DNA of 45,736 bases from Candidatus Latescibacterota bacterium (GTDB taxonomy: Bacteria > Latescibacterota > UBA2968 > UBA8231). The position numbers and the translations under genes were made by a program. Location of the stretch: the NCBI GenBank assembly GCA_009691525.1, contig SICG01000009.1, positions 1 through 45,736 on the forward strand, in the 5' to 3' direction. Below are positions 6,812 to 17,329 of the stretch, piece by piece. Each line of letters starts with the position of its first letter. Within the stretch, counting starts at the first letter, position 1. The notes beneath the pieces are model-generated. The model saw only the letters and a list, made by a program, of their open reading frames with translations. It was not told the origin of the DNA and searched no databases.

Positions 6812-7999
6812 CTACCAGTTCGACTTTTTATCCTGCCACAGATGTTGTTTGATCTCGGCCTCCACCAGCTCGGTGCCCCAGCCCGGGCCGGTGGGGGTTT
6901 TCATGTGCCCGGCGTTGATCTCTGGCTGGCGAGTGACCAGGGCGTCCTTCCAGGGCACGTCGTCGATGTCGATCTCCATAATTCTAACATTGGGCAGCAC
7001 CGCGCAGAGGCTGGCGCTGATGAAGGAAGAGAGGTGGCTGTAGTAGTTGTGGGGGGCCACGTTGAGTTGGTACACCTCGGCCAGGTCGCCCACCTTCTTG
7101 GCCTGGGCAAAACCGTTCCAGGGGATGTCGATCATAAACACGTCGGCAGCGTGTAACTCGAAATAGGGGATGAAGTCGCGCATGTAATAGAGGTTCTCGC
7201 CGGTGCAGATCCGCGTGGAGGTGGACTCTTTGATCTGCAAGATCGCCCTTGGATCGTACATGTCGATCTCCAGCCACAGGAGGTCGAGCGATTCGAGGGC
7301 CTTGGCGATACGTTTGCAGGCTTCGGGCTTGAAGTTGAAGTTGAGGTCCAGGCACAGGTCCACGTCCGGGCCGGCCCCCTGGCGGAAGGCGCGCATCTGG
7401 GCCTCGATGTGGCGCAACAACTCGGGGGTGATGGCTTGGTCGGTGGTGCCAGGCCCCTGGCCAAAGCCGGGGAAATAGGCCGAGGCCGGCTCTCCGGGGA
7501 AAATGATATTGGTCTTGAGGGCAGTGAAGCCCTGCTCGCGCACCTCGTAGCCCAGGGCGGTGAAGTCCTCCAGGCTGCGTAGGGGCGGGGTGCCCAGCAT
7601 CTCCCCGTAGCGCACCCGACTGGTACCGCAGTGGGACCAGTAGACCCGGGTCTGGTCGCGGGTGGGGCCGCCGAAGAGTTCGACCACCGAGATGCCCAGG
7701 GCCCGGGCCTTCAGGTCGATCAGGGCGCATTCGATGCCGGCGATGGCCTTGGCCCCGATGCCGCCCAGGCTGGCGCGGCTGCCGCGGATCAGGTCCCAGA
7801 AGCGCATCTCGTATGCCCTGGGGTCCTGGCCGATGAGCAGGGGTTTGAAGTCCTCGATGGTTCCCACCACGCCCCAGGGATTGCGGCCGTCGCTGCACTC
7901 TCCGTATCCCTTCAGGCCGTTGTCGGCCTCCACCACCACAAAGATCCAGGGACGCCAGGCGGCGTCCACCACGTAGCTGTCGATACGGGCGATTTTCAC
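6812..7999 (-). CDS. Mandelate racemase / muconate lactonizing enzyme-family dehydratase
   Basis: A 395-residue enolase-superfamily enzyme. These abstract a proton alpha to a carboxylate with Mg2+ and often dehydrate sugar acids. The N-terminal capping domain runs to about residue 130. The barrel shows KTN (K162) at the end of its second strand, metal ligands D218 (LDLN), E244 (WLEIDM) and E268 (CTGEN), and H317 in NVAPHNYYSH as general base. The second base of the usual K-x-K motif is Asn here. The length is normal for the family. The PhyH gene lies 11 bases upstream on the same strand and is probably co-transcribed. The substrate cannot be read; an aldonate or galactarate-like acid is the usual guess. 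Confidence 0.9.
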   Translation of the reverse strand: MKIARIDSYVVDAAWRPWIFVVVEADNGLKGYGECSDGRNPWGVVGTIEDFKPLLIGQDPRAYEMRFWDLIRGSRASLGGIGAKAIAGIECALIDLKARALGISVVELFGGPTRDQTRVYWSHCGTSRVRYGEMLGTPPLRSLEDFTALGYEVREQGFTALKTNIIFPGEPASAYFPGFGQGPGTTDQAITPELLRHIEAQMRAFRQGAGPDVDLCLDLNFNFKPEACKRIAKALESLDLLWLEIDMYDPRAILQIKESTSTRICTGENLYYMRDFIPYFELHAADVFMIDIPWNGFAQAKKVGDLAEVYQLNVAPHNYYSHLSSFISASLCAVLPNVRIMEIDIDDVPWKDALVTRQPEINAGHMKTPTGPGWGTELVEAEIKQHLWQDKKSNW

Positions 8000-8010
8000 G
8001 GGCCGGCTCC

Positions 8011-8817
8011 TCAGGGCTGGTGGTTGGTGTCGATGGGGGATTCGTTGTTGCCCACGAAGCGCTCGATGGTATTGGTGGTGGCCGGGGAGGTGCGGAAGTC
8101 GGCGACCCAGGGGGTGCGGAAGTAGGCCTGTTTTTCGCGCGGCAGGCCGGCCAGCACGGCTGGGGGCAGGCTGAGCCGATGCCAGTGGGTGGCCAGGTGC
8201 GCGTAGGCGTTGAGCACCGCCACCCGGGGCTCGGTCTTTTTCCAGATCGGGCCGGCGTGGCAGACGTTTTCGGTAAAGAAGACCGCGCTGCCCGCCGGGC
8301 AGGCGTAACTCAGCAAAAATGGACTGCGCTTGCCCTCTTCGAGGGAGAGGTGGTCGGGGTGCATGGGGAAGTTGGCCTTGTGACTGCCGACGACAAAGTG
8401 GGTGCCGCCGTCCTCTTCGCCCACCTCGGTCAGTTCAAAAACCACCCGCACCATGCCAGCGTGGATGCGGCCGTTGAGCACCCGGTAGCCAAAGATGGGG
8501 TCGGCCTGCTGCGGCCCGCCCCCGTGTAAGGCCCCGTGCGCTTCGCCCTGCTTGCGCCATACGCAGTACGAGCCCTCCAGGCGGATGTCGGGGCCGATGA
8601 TTTCGTGTAACACCTCGATCACTGCGGGGTGGTCGATGAGGATGCTCGAAGGGCCGCTGGGCACGGCGCGGTGTTCGGGAGGCAGGGATTGGGGATCGTG
8701 TTTGATGGTGTGGATCTGGTCGCGGATGGCGGCGATCTGGCCGGCGTCGAGCATGGCCGGCCGCACCAGAAAACCGCTCAGGTCGAAGCGGAAACGCTCT
8801 TCATCGGTCATGCCCAT
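8011..8817 (-). CDS. PhyH-family protein with non-canonical metal motif (H-x-G)
   Basis: A 268-residue phytanoyl-CoA-dioxygenase-like protein. The family feature FDLSGFLVRPAML is at the N-terminus, followed by a double-stranded beta-helix core with ALHGGG (H98-G99-G100), the GGTHFVVGSHKANFP strand and the distal His in VCHAGP (H187), then R198 for 2-oxoglutarate. In ordinary PhyH enzymes the first motif is H-x-D; here the acid position is Gly. Alternatives are a halogenase-like site, a different ligand, or a non-catalytic protein. No other Asp or Glu is positioned two residues after a plausible His in the strand. It starts at the ATG at 8817 (an ATG two codons later is also possible). It is divergent from the ABC binding-protein gene and 11 bases upstream of the enolase-superfamily gene. 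Confidence 0.85.
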   Translation of the reverse strand: MGMTDEERFRFDLSGFLVRPAMLDAGQIAAIRDQIHTIKHDPQSLPPEHRAVPSGPSSILIDHPAVIEVLHEIIGPDIRLEGSYCVWRKQGEAHGALHGGGPQQADPIFGYRVLNGRIHAGMVRVVFELTEVGEEDGGTHFVVGSHKANFPMHPDHLSLEEGKRSPFLLSYACPAGSAVFFTENVCHAGPIWKKTEPRVAVLNAYAHLATHWHRLSLPPAVLAGLPREKQAYFRTPWVADFRTSPATTNTIERFVGNNESPIDTNHQP

Positions 8818-8847
8818 CGGGTCTCTCTCCGTTCTTAGTGACGTGGG

Positions 8848-8875
8848 TTGCGCGGGCCGTTAATATACGTATAAT
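8848..8875 (+). promoter_or_regulatory. Promoter of the ABC binding-protein gene, overlapping a TATACGTATA palindrome
   Basis: TTGCGC (8848-8853) and a perfect TATAAT (8870-8875) are 16 bases apart, 40 bases before the start codon at 8916. A perfect 10-base palindrome TATACGTATA (8864-8873) overlaps the -10 box and would be a natural repressor site. Nine of its bases, ATACGTATA, recur in the arsenic operon operator at 12497-12505. Confidence 0.6.
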
Positions 8876-8915
8876 TGCCCCGCACTCCTCAAGATCAACC
8901 TCCGGAGAATCCCCG

Positions 8916-10544
8916 ATGAAACGCTGGCTCTTGCTCTTGTCTCTCCTCATTCTGCTGGCCTGCGGCGGCAGCGCACCTCCCGCCACCGGTGCGGCGGTGC
9001 TGCGCATCGGCTGGGCCGGCAGCCCGGATGCCCTCCACCCGGGCACTGCGGTCCTCAGCCAGGCGTACACCCTTTTCAACCTGGTCTACGACTCCATGTT
9101 CCGCCTGGAGCTGGACGGCAGCTTCACCCCGGTCCTGGCCCGCCGGTGGCAGGCCTCCGAAGAGGGCCGCACCTGGACCTTTGCCCTGCGCCCCGGCTTT
9201 GTCTTTCGCGACGGCCAACCGCTCACCGCCAGGGACGTGGCCTTCTCCTATAATTTTTATCGGGACCATCCAGAGTTCCCCCTGCTCAGCACCTATACCC
9301 GCGTCCTGGAGCAGGTCAACGCCCCGGACGACAGCACGGTGGTGATCCGCCTGCGCGAACCGGTCCCCGACATCCAGAATCAACTGGTGTTTCTCTACGT
9401 GCTGCCAGAACATGTCTGGGGGGCGCATGCCCAGGACAGTCGCTTCACCGACGAGGCGATGATCGGCAGCGGTCCTTTCTCGCTGGTGGAGTACCAGCCC
9501 AATCAGTTCGTGCGCCTGAAAGCCAACCGTCTCCATCCCCTCAATCCGCCCCAGGTCGACGAGGTCATCTTCCAGACCTTCGCCAACCAGGACGCCCTGG
9601 TGCAGGCCCTGCGCACCGGCCAGGTAGACCTGATCACCGAGATGCCCAATACCGCGGTGGCCGCCCTGCGTCAGGCTGTTGATGTGCAGTTGGCCATCGG
9701 GCCGCCGCAACCGCCGGAGACCACCAATCTGCTGATCAACCAACTCGCACCCGAGCACTGTCCACCCGGCAGCACCTGCTCGGGACATCCGGCCCTGCGC
9801 GACCGGCGGGTGCGCCAGGCCCTGGCCCTGGCCGTGGACAAGAAAAAACTTATTGAGGTGGTGCTGCTGGGCATGGGCACGCCGGGCCTGACCCTCATCC
9901 CCGAGGGCCTGGGCCGCTGGTACAACAGTACCCTGCAGGATTACCCTTTTGATCCGGCACGGGGCAGGAATCTCTTAGATCAGGCCGGGTACCGGGACAG
10001 CGATGGGGACGGGGTGCGCGAACTGCCCGACCACAGTCGGCCGCTGGAGTTCCGGTTCAACTGGCCCAGCGACAGCCCGGTGGCCCCGCGCACCGCCCAG
10101 TTGCTGGCGGCCATGTGGAAAGAGATCGGCGTCACCACTCAGCTCCAGTCGGTGGATGCCAACGCCCTCACCGCCGCCTGCTGTCCGGGCTTTGACTATG
10201 ACCTCATCCTGTGGGCCTGGGATTCTGATCCAGATCCCAGCTTGTTGCTGGGGGCGATGCACAGCGGGCGCATTCCCGCCGGCACCAACGAGACCGGCTA
10301 CGCCAATCCAGAGTACGACGCGCTCTACCAGCAGCAGGCCGCCGAACTCGACCCGGAGCGACGGCACCAGTTGGTGTGGGAGCTGCAGCGGCTGGTTCTA
10401 CAAGATTTGGTCTACATCGTCCCTTTCTACGCCCACCGGGCCCAGGCCTGTCGCACCGATCGTTTCACTGGTTGGCCGGCCAACCCTGCCGTGGTGGCCC
10501 TCGAACACCCCACCATCCTCACCCTGGTCCGGCCCCGGCGCTAG
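8916..10544 (+). CDS. ABC transporter extracellular solute-binding lipoprotein, family 5 (peptide/nickel type)
   Basis: A 542-residue binding protein. A signal peptide with lipobox LLAC (modified Cys about residue 16) places it on the outer face of the inner membrane or in the periplasm. SBP family 5 marks are visible: ARRWQASEEGRTWTFALRPGFVFRDGQPLTARDVAFSYNF, GSGPFSLVEYQPNQFVRLKAN, ALALAVDKKKLIEVVLLGMGTPG and the acidic turn DSDGDGVRELPD, which is common in this family. Typical cargoes are oligopeptides, nickel or opines. Start ATG with CGGAGA upstream. Its permease and ATPase partners probably lie at 12615-16477, beyond the arsenic operon that now separates them. Confidence 0.93.
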   Translation: MKRWLLLLSLLILLACGGSAPPATGAAVLRIGWAGSPDALHPGTAVLSQAYTLFNLVYDSMFRLELDGSFTPVLARRWQASEEGRTWTFALRPGFVFRDGQPLTARDVAFSYNFYRDHPEFPLLSTYTRVLEQVNAPDDSTVVIRLREPVPDIQNQLVFLYVLPEHVWGAHAQDSRFTDEAMIGSGPFSLVEYQPNQFVRLKANRLHPLNPPQVDEVIFQTFANQDALVQALRTGQVDLITEMPNTAVAALRQAVDVQLAIGPPQPPETTNLLINQLAPEHCPPGSTCSGHPALRDRRVRQALALAVDKKKLIEVVLLGMGTPGLTLIPEGLGRWYNSTLQDYPFDPARGRNLLDQAGYRDSDGDGVRELPDHSRPLEFRFNWPSDSPVAPRTAQLLAAMWKEIGVTTQLQSVDANALTAACCPGFDYDLILWAWDSDPDPSLLLGAMHSGRIPAGTNETGYANPEYDALYQQQAAELDPERRHQLVWELQRLVLQDLVYIVPFYAHRAQACRTDRFTGWPANPAVVALEHPTILTLVRPRR

Positions 10545-10553
10545 CAGGGGTAT

Positions 10554-10979
<426 letters not shown>

Positions 10980-10989
10980 CGCGATCCTT

Positions 10990-11367
10990 TCAGCGCAGGG
11001 CAGCACTGGTCCGGCGTCTTGTCCGGGGCACGCAGATCTGGCCCCTCGCTGCCAACTCATCCAGGCGCTGGAGGTCCTCGACGGCCTTGGTGTGTTCCAG
11101 GCTGGCGGCGCGCAGATAGGTGTGGAGCCGCTTCTGCAGCCCGGTGTCCGGCTTGCGGAGGGCATAGTAGATCCAGGTGCCCTCGCGGCGGCTCTGGACT
11201 AGGTCGGCGTGTTTGAGCACCGCCAGGTGACGCGAGATCTTGCCCTGCGGCATGGTCAGCACCTCGACCAGTTCGCACACGCACAGTTCGCGCTCGGACA
11301 GCAGCAAGAGGACGCGCAGGCGAGTCTGATCCGCACACGCCTTGAATACTTCCAGGTCGTTTTCCAT
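10990..11367 (-). CDS. arsR: ArsR-family arsenic-responsive repressor
   Basis: A 125-residue winged-helix repressor. [10 protein letters not shown] carries the C-x-C As(III)-binding pair in the position used by classical ArsR; the recognition region is [19 protein letters not shown] with wing [11 protein letters not shown]. Arsenite binding would release it from DNA. The ATG at 11367 follows a GAGGGAG-type ribosome site; the longer upstream frame overlaps acr3 and is not used here. It is the middle gene of the arsenic operon, and its likely operator is at 12486-12507. Confidence 0.95.
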   Translation of the reverse strand: MENDLEVFKACADQTRLRVLLLLSERELCVCELVEVLTMPQGKISRHLAVLKHADLVQSRREGTWIYYALRKPDTGLQKRLHTYLRAASLEHTKAVEDLQRLDELAARGQICVPRTRRRTSAALR

Positions 11368-11389
11368 CTCCCTCTCTTTCCCCGCCAGT

Positions 11390-12463
<1,074 letters not shown>

Positions 12464-12481
12464 AGTCTGCGCTCCAGTCAA

Positions 12482-12510
12482 ATGATATATATGTAAATAC
12501 GTATATACAA
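12482..12510 (-). promoter_or_regulatory. Arsenic operon promoter with embedded ArsR-type operator
   Basis: On the minus strand TTGTAT (12510-12505) and TATCAT (12487-12482) are exactly 17 bases apart. The spacer is an imperfect palindrome (12486-12507; 18 of 22 positions symmetrical) of AT-rich sequence in GC-rich DNA. A repressor bound there would block RNA polymerase, as expected for ArsR. It lies 19-47 bases upstream of the acr3 start. Confidence 0.75.
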
Positions 12511-12614
12511 AAATAATCACCGCCTCGGTGACTTGCCAGTTGCCGCAGCCAAACGGTTGCGCTGCCAGCACCAAGGGGCTAGTTTAGCGCATAACCCGTC
12601 CACAGAGGGATCTC

Positions 12615-13643
12615 TTGCAGCGCTACCCCGCGATCCTGCGCAAAGCCGGCTGGGGTTTGTTCACCGTGGGCTTTGTCCTGGTGCTCAATTTCTTTCTCTT
12701 CCGCGTGCTCCCCGGCGACCCGGCCCGCGCCGGAGTGCGCGATCCGCGCCTGAGTCCGCAGGCCCAGGAAGCCATTGGTATTCGTTTTGGCCTGGACCGG
12801 CCGGTGATCAACTGCCTCGAGAGCATCAACCCCCTGCGGGCTGGCCCCTGTTTCACCAACCCCCTGGACACCCAGTTTTTCCGCTATCTCGCCAATCTGT
12901 CACAGGGCGAGTTGGGTTTCAGCTACCAGAATAGCCAGCCGGTGGCCGGCCTTCTCAAGGAACGCCTGTGGAACACGGTGCTGCTGCTGGGGGCCGGGCA
13001 AGTGCTGGCCATCCTCCTGGGTGTGGTGTTGGGGATGGTGGCGGCGTGGAAGGCGGGTACCTTCATCGATCACGCTGCCCTGGTGGCCAGTCTGCTGGCC
13101 TGGAGCTTGCCCACCTTCTGGCTGGGGATCACCCTGCTCTTCTGGGGCAGCGATCTGGGCCTGCCCATTGGCGGCAAGAGCACCCCTGGCCTGGATGCGG
13201 CAAGTGGCTGGGCCTCGTGGGTGGACCTGGCCCGCCACCTAATCCTGCCCACCCTGACCCAGACCATTGTCTTCATGGCCGAGTACATGCTGATCATGCG
13301 CAGCACCCTGCTGGAGGTGTTGGCCCAGGACTATATCCTCACCGCCAGGGCCAAGGGTCTGAGTACCTTCCAGATCCTCAAGGATCATGCGCTGCGCAAC
13401 GCGGCCCTGCCCCTGGTGACCCTGGTGGCCCTCAACCTGGGCCTGACGGTGGCCGGAGCCATCCAGATCGAGACCGTCTTCTCCTGGCCCGGGCTGGGCC
13501 TGGCCACCTTTGAGGCGGTGACCCGGCGCGACTATCCCCTGCTGCAGGGGGTGTTCCTGCTCTTGGCCCTCAGCGTAGTCTGCGCCAACGTAGGCGCCGA
13601 ATTGCTCTACGCCTGGCTCGACCCCAGGGTGCGGGACAAGTAG
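12615..13643 (+). CDS. ABC transporter permease, DppB/OppB type
   Basis: A 342-residue inner-membrane permease. The N-terminal helix is followed by the DppB-type signature FRVLPGDPARA, a periplasmic loop, then the transmembrane core and the EAA loop MRSTLLEVLAQDYILTARAKGLS. The ending YPLLQGVFLLLALSVVCANVGAELLYAWLDPRVR is characteristic. The start is TTG at 12615 with a GAGGGA ribosome site. The gene is three bases from the permease-ATPase fusion. It is about 2 kb downstream of the binding-protein gene that it most probably serves. Confidence 0.93.
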   Translation: MQRYPAILRKAGWGLFTVGFVLVLNFFLFRVLPGDPARAGVRDPRLSPQAQEAIGIRFGLDRPVINCLESINPLRAGPCFTNPLDTQFFRYLANLSQGELGFSYQNSQPVAGLLKERLWNTVLLLGAGQVLAILLGVVLGMVAAWKAGTFIDHAALVASLLAWSLPTFWLGITLLFWGSDLGLPIGGKSTPGLDAASGWASWVDLARHLILPTLTQTIVFMAEYMLIMRSTLLEVLAQDYILTARAKGLSTFQILKDHALRNAALPLVTLVALNLGLTVAGAIQIETVFSWPGLGLATFEAVTRRDYPLLQGVFLLLALSVVCANVGAELLYAWLDPRVRDK

Positions 13644-13646
13644 TCC

Positions 13647-15506
13647 ATGGATGAGTCCTCCTGGGATTTGCTTCGGCGCAACCGCCTGGCCTTAGTGGGC
13701 CTGGTCCTGCTCGCCAGCGCCCTGGCCGCGGCGCTGCTGGCCCCCTGGCTGGCCCCCTATGCCCCCGACCAGGCCGGCAGCACCGGAGGGTATGCCCCTC
13801 CTAGCCTCGGCCACTGGCTGGGCACCGATGACGGGGGGGGCGACGTGCTGAGCAACTTGCTCTATGGGGCCCGCGTCTCGCTGCTGGTCGGCTTCTTCGC
13901 CGCCTTCATCTCCGTGGCCATCGGCGCCCTGGTGGGTCTGGTGGCCGGCTTTTGCGGCGGCCGCACCGAAAATGCGCTCATGCGCCTGACCGATGTGGCC
14001 CTGGTCATCCCCGACCTGCCCCTGATCATCGCCCTGGTGGCCCTCACCCGGCCCCGGCTGTTGAATATTATTCTGGTCATCGGCCTGGTGGGCTGGGCCG
14101 GCACCGCCCGCCTGGTGCGGGCCCAGACCCTGGCGGTGAAGCAGCGCAAATTCGTGCTGCGGGCACGGGCCATCGGCGCTGGCAGGGCCCGGCTGATCTT
14201 CCGCCACATCCTGCCCCTGGTGCTGCCGCTGGTGATGGTCAACGCGGTGCTGGTGGTCTCCCTGGCCATCCTCAACGAGAGCACCCTCAGCTTCCTCGGC
14301 CTGGCCGACCCCACCCTGGTCAGCTGGGGGCAGATGCTCAACTTCGCCTTCACCCGGGGCGCCATGAGTGCGGGCGCCTGGTGGGCCCTGGTGCCTCCTG
14401 GCTGCGGCATTGTCTGGGTGGTCCTGGGTTGCACCCTGCTGGGCCAGGGGCTGGAGCAACTCGTGGTGCCCCGCAACCAGGCCCATCATCTGACCCTCAC
14501 TGCTCCAGCGCCCGGCCCGGTCCTGCCACCTCATCCCGATCCGCCGCTGCTGCGGGTGAGCGACCTGAGCATCGAGTTTGCCGGCGCGCCGCCGGCCCGC
14601 GCCGTGGATGGGGTGAGCTTCGAGCTGCGGCAGGGGGAGGTGCTGGGGCTGGTGGGGGAGAGCGGTTGCGGCAAATCCACGCTCTTGCTAGGCCTGATGC
14701 GTCTTTTGCCAGCAGGAGGGCGTATCGTCGCCGGGCAAGTCGAGTTTGAGGGGCGGGATCTGGCCCGGCTGGGCGAGGCGGAGATGAACCAGGTGCGCGG
14801 CAAGGAGATCGCCCTGGTTTTCCAGGGCGCCATGAATGCCCTCAACCCGGTGCGCCCGGTGGACGACCAGTTAGGTGAGGCGCTCCGGCGCCATTTGCCC
14901 GGCCTCGACCGCGCCCCCCGCCAGCGGCGCATCGCCGAGTTGTTCGATCTGGTCGGCCTGGCCAAGAGCCGCCGGGGCGATTACCCGCATCAGTATTCGG
15001 GCGGCATGCGCCAGCGCGTCATGATCGCCCTGGCCCTGGCCTGCCAACCCCGCGTCCTCTGCGCCGACGAGCCGACCACTGCCCTGGACGTGGTGGTGCA
15101 GGCGCAGATCCTCCAGCTTTTGGACCAGCTCCGCCGCGAGTTGGGACTGGCGGTAATCTTAGTAACCCACGATCTGGGCGCGGTGGCCGAGCTTTGCGAC
15201 CGGGTGCTGGTCATGTACGGCGGTGTCTTGGCCGAGCAGGCCGAGGTGCAGGCCCTCTTCGATCAACCGCGCCATCCCTACACCCGGGCCCTCTTGCAAG
15301 CAGTGCCCGATCTCTCGCGTCCCGGCAACCCGCTGGTCACCATCCCCGGGTACCCGCCCCGGCCCGATGCCTTGCCGCCTGGCTGCCGCTTTGCGCCCCG
15401 CTGCAGCCAGGCAGTCGCCCGCTGCCATGCCGAGGCGCCCCGCCTGCATGTCCTGGGCGCAGATGCAGCCGCCTGCCATCTGCTGGAAGAAGAAGGGCAG
15501 ACATGA
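13647..15506 (+). CDS. Fused ABC permease (DppC type) and ATPase (DppD type)
   Basis: A 619-residue fusion. Residues 1-275 are a DppC-type permease: [25 protein letters not shown], a six-helix core and the EAA loop [18 protein letters not shown] Pro-rich linker (about 280-300) leads to a DppD-type ATPase with Walker [10 protein letters not shown] (about 338-346), signature YSGGMRQRV (about 450-458), Walker [13 protein letters not shown] and H-loop VTHD. The C-terminal oligopeptide domain contains the Cys set [14 protein letters not shown], which resembles the cluster-binding motif seen in DppD proteins. Normally these are two genes. There is no frameshift or stop at the junction. The start of the last ATPase gene overlaps its stop by four bases. 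Confidence 0.92.
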   Translation: MDESSWDLLRRNRLALVGLVLLASALAAALLAPWLAPYAPDQAGSTGGYAPPSLGHWLGTDDGGGDVLSNLLYGARVSLLVGFFAAFISVAIGALVGLVAGFCGGRTENALMRLTDVALVIPDLPLIIALVALTRPRLLNIILVIGLVGWAGTARLVRAQTLAVKQRKFVLRARAIGAGRARLIFRHILPLVLPLVMVNAVLVVSLAILNESTLSFLGLADPTLVSWGQMLNFAFTRGAMSAGAWWALVPPGCGIVWVVLGCTLLGQGLEQLVVPRNQAHHLTLTAPAPGPVLPPHPDPPLLRVSDLSIEFAGAPPARAVDGVSFELRQGEVLGLVGESGCGKSTLLLGLMRLLPAGGRIVAGQVEFEGRDLARLGEAEMNQVRGKEIALVFQGAMNALNPVRPVDDQLGEALRRHLPGLDRAPRQRRIAELFDLVGLAKSRRGDYPHQYSGGMRQRVMIALALACQPRVLCADEPTTALDVVVQAQILQLLDQLRRELGLAVILVTHDLGAVAELCDRVLVMYGGVLAEQAEVQALFDQPRHPYTRALLQAVPDLSRPGNPLVTIPGYPPRPDALPPGCRFAPRCSQAVARCHAEAPRLHVLGADAAACHLLEEEGQT

Positions 15507-16477
15507 CCGCCTTGCTGGAGGCGCGCCAGGTGCGCAAGCTCTTCCCGGCCGGGGGCCGGTCAGGGCTGCTCTGCGCGGTGGACGGGGTCAGCTTGGCGCT
15601 AGAGCCAGGCCAGGTGCTGGCCCTGGTGGGGGAGAGCGGTTGCGGCAAGTCCACCTTAGCCCTGATGCTAGCCGGCCTGGAACGAGCCACCGAAGGGCAG
15701 GTCTGTTTTGCAGGGGAGGATATCGCCGGCTTCGACCGCACCCGCCTCAAGGCGCTGCGCCGGCGCATTCAGGTGATCCTCCAGGACCCCTACGAGAGTC
15801 TCAATCCCACGATGAGTGTGGGCCAGTTGGTCGCCGAGCCGCTGCTGGTGCATGGACTGGCGGAGGATCGCGCCAGCCGCAATGCCCAGGTAACCCAGGT
15901 CCTCGAAGCGGTGGGTTTGACGCCGGCCGCCGACTTTGTGCACCGCCGGCCGCACCAGCTTTCCGGCGGCCAGCGCCAACGAGTGGCTATCGCTAGCGCC
16001 CTGGTGCTGGAGCCGGTGCTGCTGGTGGCCGACGAGCCGGTCTCCATGCTCGATGCTAGCATCCGCGCCGGCATTCTCAGCTTGCTGGCCGACCTGCGCC
16101 GGGAGCGCGGCATCGGCATGCTCTTCATCACCCACGACCTGGCCTCGGCCGCCTTCCTGGCCGACCGGGTAGCGGTGATGTACCTGGGACGTATCGTCGA
16201 ACTAGGTCCGGTTCAGGCGGTGATGAGCGCCCCGCGCCATCCCTACACCCGCGCCCTGCTGGAGGCCATTCCGGTGGCCAACCCGCGCCAGCGCCGGCCC
16301 CGCGCCCTGCTGGGCGGCGAGACCCCCAATCCGGCCCAAATCCCGGCCGGCTGCCGCTTTCATCCCCGCTGTCCCCTGGCCCTGAGCCGCTGCGCCGAAT
16401 TCGATCCGCTCCTGACCTTAGCCGCCCCTGGGCATCAGGCGGCCTGCCTGCTGGTGGAACCCGCTGCCGGGCAATAA
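15503..16477 (+). CDS. ABC transporter ATPase, DppF/OppF type
   Basis: A 324-residue ATPase pairing with the fused permease/ATPase. Walker A is GESGCGKST (about 46-54), the Q-loop VILQDPYESLNPTMSVG, signature LSGGQRQRV, Walker B LLVADEPVSMLD and H-loop ITHD. The C-terminal oligopeptide-transport domain carries CRFHPRCPLALSRC. The start is ATG at 15503, overlapping the previous stop as ATGA; earlier codons in the frame are shadow. The operon ends 2-29 bases before the strong hairpin at 16480-16506. Confidence 0.94.
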   Translation: MTALLEARQVRKLFPAGGRSGLLCAVDGVSLALEPGQVLALVGESGCGKSTLALMLAGLERATEGQVCFAGEDIAGFDRTRLKALRRRIQVILQDPYESLNPTMSVGQLVAEPLLVHGLAEDRASRNAQVTQVLEAVGLTPAADFVHRRPHQLSGGQRQRVAIASALVLEPVLLVADEPVSMLDASIRAGILSLLADLRRERGIGMLFITHDLASAAFLADRVAVMYLGRIVELGPVQAVMSAPRHPYTRALLEAIPVANPRQRRPRALLGGETPNPAQIPAGCRFHPRCPLALSRCAEFDPLLTLAAPGHQAACLLVEPAAGQ

Positions 16478-16479
16478 AA

Positions 16480-16506
16480 AACCGGCCTCGGTGGCAGAGG
16501 CCGGTT
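16480..16506 (-). terminator. Intrinsic terminator for the minus-strand surface-protein operon
   Basis: AACCGGCCTC - GGTGGCA - GAGGCCGGTT is a perfect 10-bp stem. Read on the minus strand it is followed by TTTTTATTG, a good T-tract, so it ends the transcript coming from 17316-16534. Read on the plus strand it has no T-tract and would stop the transporter transcript only poorly. Confidence 0.85.
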
Positions 16507-16533
16507 CGGTTGCAGCTGCGCGAGGCAGCACTT

Positions 16534-17316
16534 TCACTTGGCGGTCTGAGCCGCCAGTTCCTCGTAGGTCTTCACCTGGCGCAGGTCCCGCTTGAAACGG
16601 AAGTTGAGATCCACTTGTTCGACGGGCTCGTCGCGGAAGTTGTAGCGGATACCTACCTCGGGGATCTCAAAGGTGACTTCGGTGACATCGCTGTGGATCA
16701 CCGGGAAGAGGATATAACCCTCGGTGGTCTGCCCGGAGAAACAGAACTCGTCATCGGGGTACTGGGAACGCTTGAGCATGGCGCGGCGCTCGGCCAGCCG
16801 CTGGTAGCCCAGACCATTGAAGGCCTGGGGGAAACGGCGGAAATATTCCTCAAAGTCGTACCGTCCCCACGGGTAATAGACGCGGCCGTTGCTGGCGTGT
16901 ACGACGGCCTTGAGCGGGTCGAACTTGACCTTGGGATATTCGTAGTTCTTGACGCTGACCTTGAAGATGGAGAAGCGCTGGGGCGACTGGCCGGTGCGCG
17001 GGTCTTCCCAGTCGCCGTAGGTGAAGGCATTGGTGGCCACCTCGTCAGCCGGCCCCTTGCTGTCGGTGGAAAGGGTGGGAAACTGGCGGTTGAGTTCCTC
17101 GTCGAGCATGGGCCGCACCGAGACTTCGAGGCGGTTGAGAATGAAATTGACCGACCCGTCGTCGTGGACCTCCATCTGGGCACCGCTGGTGGCGGATTGC
17201 TGCGCCTCCGCCTGGAGGGGCTGAAAACGTCCGGGAACCTGGTAGTAGCCGCAGCCGGCCAGCAGGGCCAGGGCCAGGGGCCAGGACCTGCGCGGAAGTT
17301 TATTAAACACTCGCAT
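16534..17316 (-). CDS. Uncharacterised lipoprotein, 260 residues
   Basis: A signal peptide with lipobox LLAGC (Cys about residue 22) gives an envelope lipoprotein. The rest is soluble with mixed beta character: VHDDGSVNFILNRLEVSVRPMLDEELNRQF, then a segment with many Tyr/Phe (NGRVYYPWGRYDFEEYFRRFPQAF) and a C-terminal EVTFEIPEVGIRYNFRDEP. I do not recognise the family. The start is ATG at 17316 with GAGGAGA upstream; the long upstream frame shadows the parvulin gene. It is the last gene of the minus-strand surface operon, 13 bases after the parvulin gene, which suggests a job in outer-membrane or surface-protein assembly (inference). Confidence 0.8.
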   Translation of the reverse strand: MRVFNKLPRRSWPLALALLAGCGYYQVPGRFQPLQAEAQQSATSGAQMEVHDDGSVNFILNRLEVSVRPMLDEELNRQFPTLSTDSKGPADEVATNAFTYGDWEDPRTGQSPQRFSIFKVSVKNYEYPKVKFDPLKAVVHASNGRVYYPWGRYDFEEYFRRFPQAFNGLGYQRLAERRAMLKRSQYPDDEFCFSGQTTEGYILFPVIHSDVTEVTFEIPEVGIRYNFRDEPVEQVDLNFRFKRDLRQVKTYEELAAQTAK

Positions 17317-17329
17317 CGACCGTCTCCTC

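Noticed and set aside
9990-10030. EF-hand-like DSDGDGVRE in the ABC binding protein
   Set aside because: This acidic turn is common in family-5 peptide-binding proteins and does not mark a special calcium site.
13692-14534. 280-residue open frame on the minus strand
   Set aside because: Shadow of the permease-ATPase fusion; low-complexity His/Gln/Gly content and no motif.
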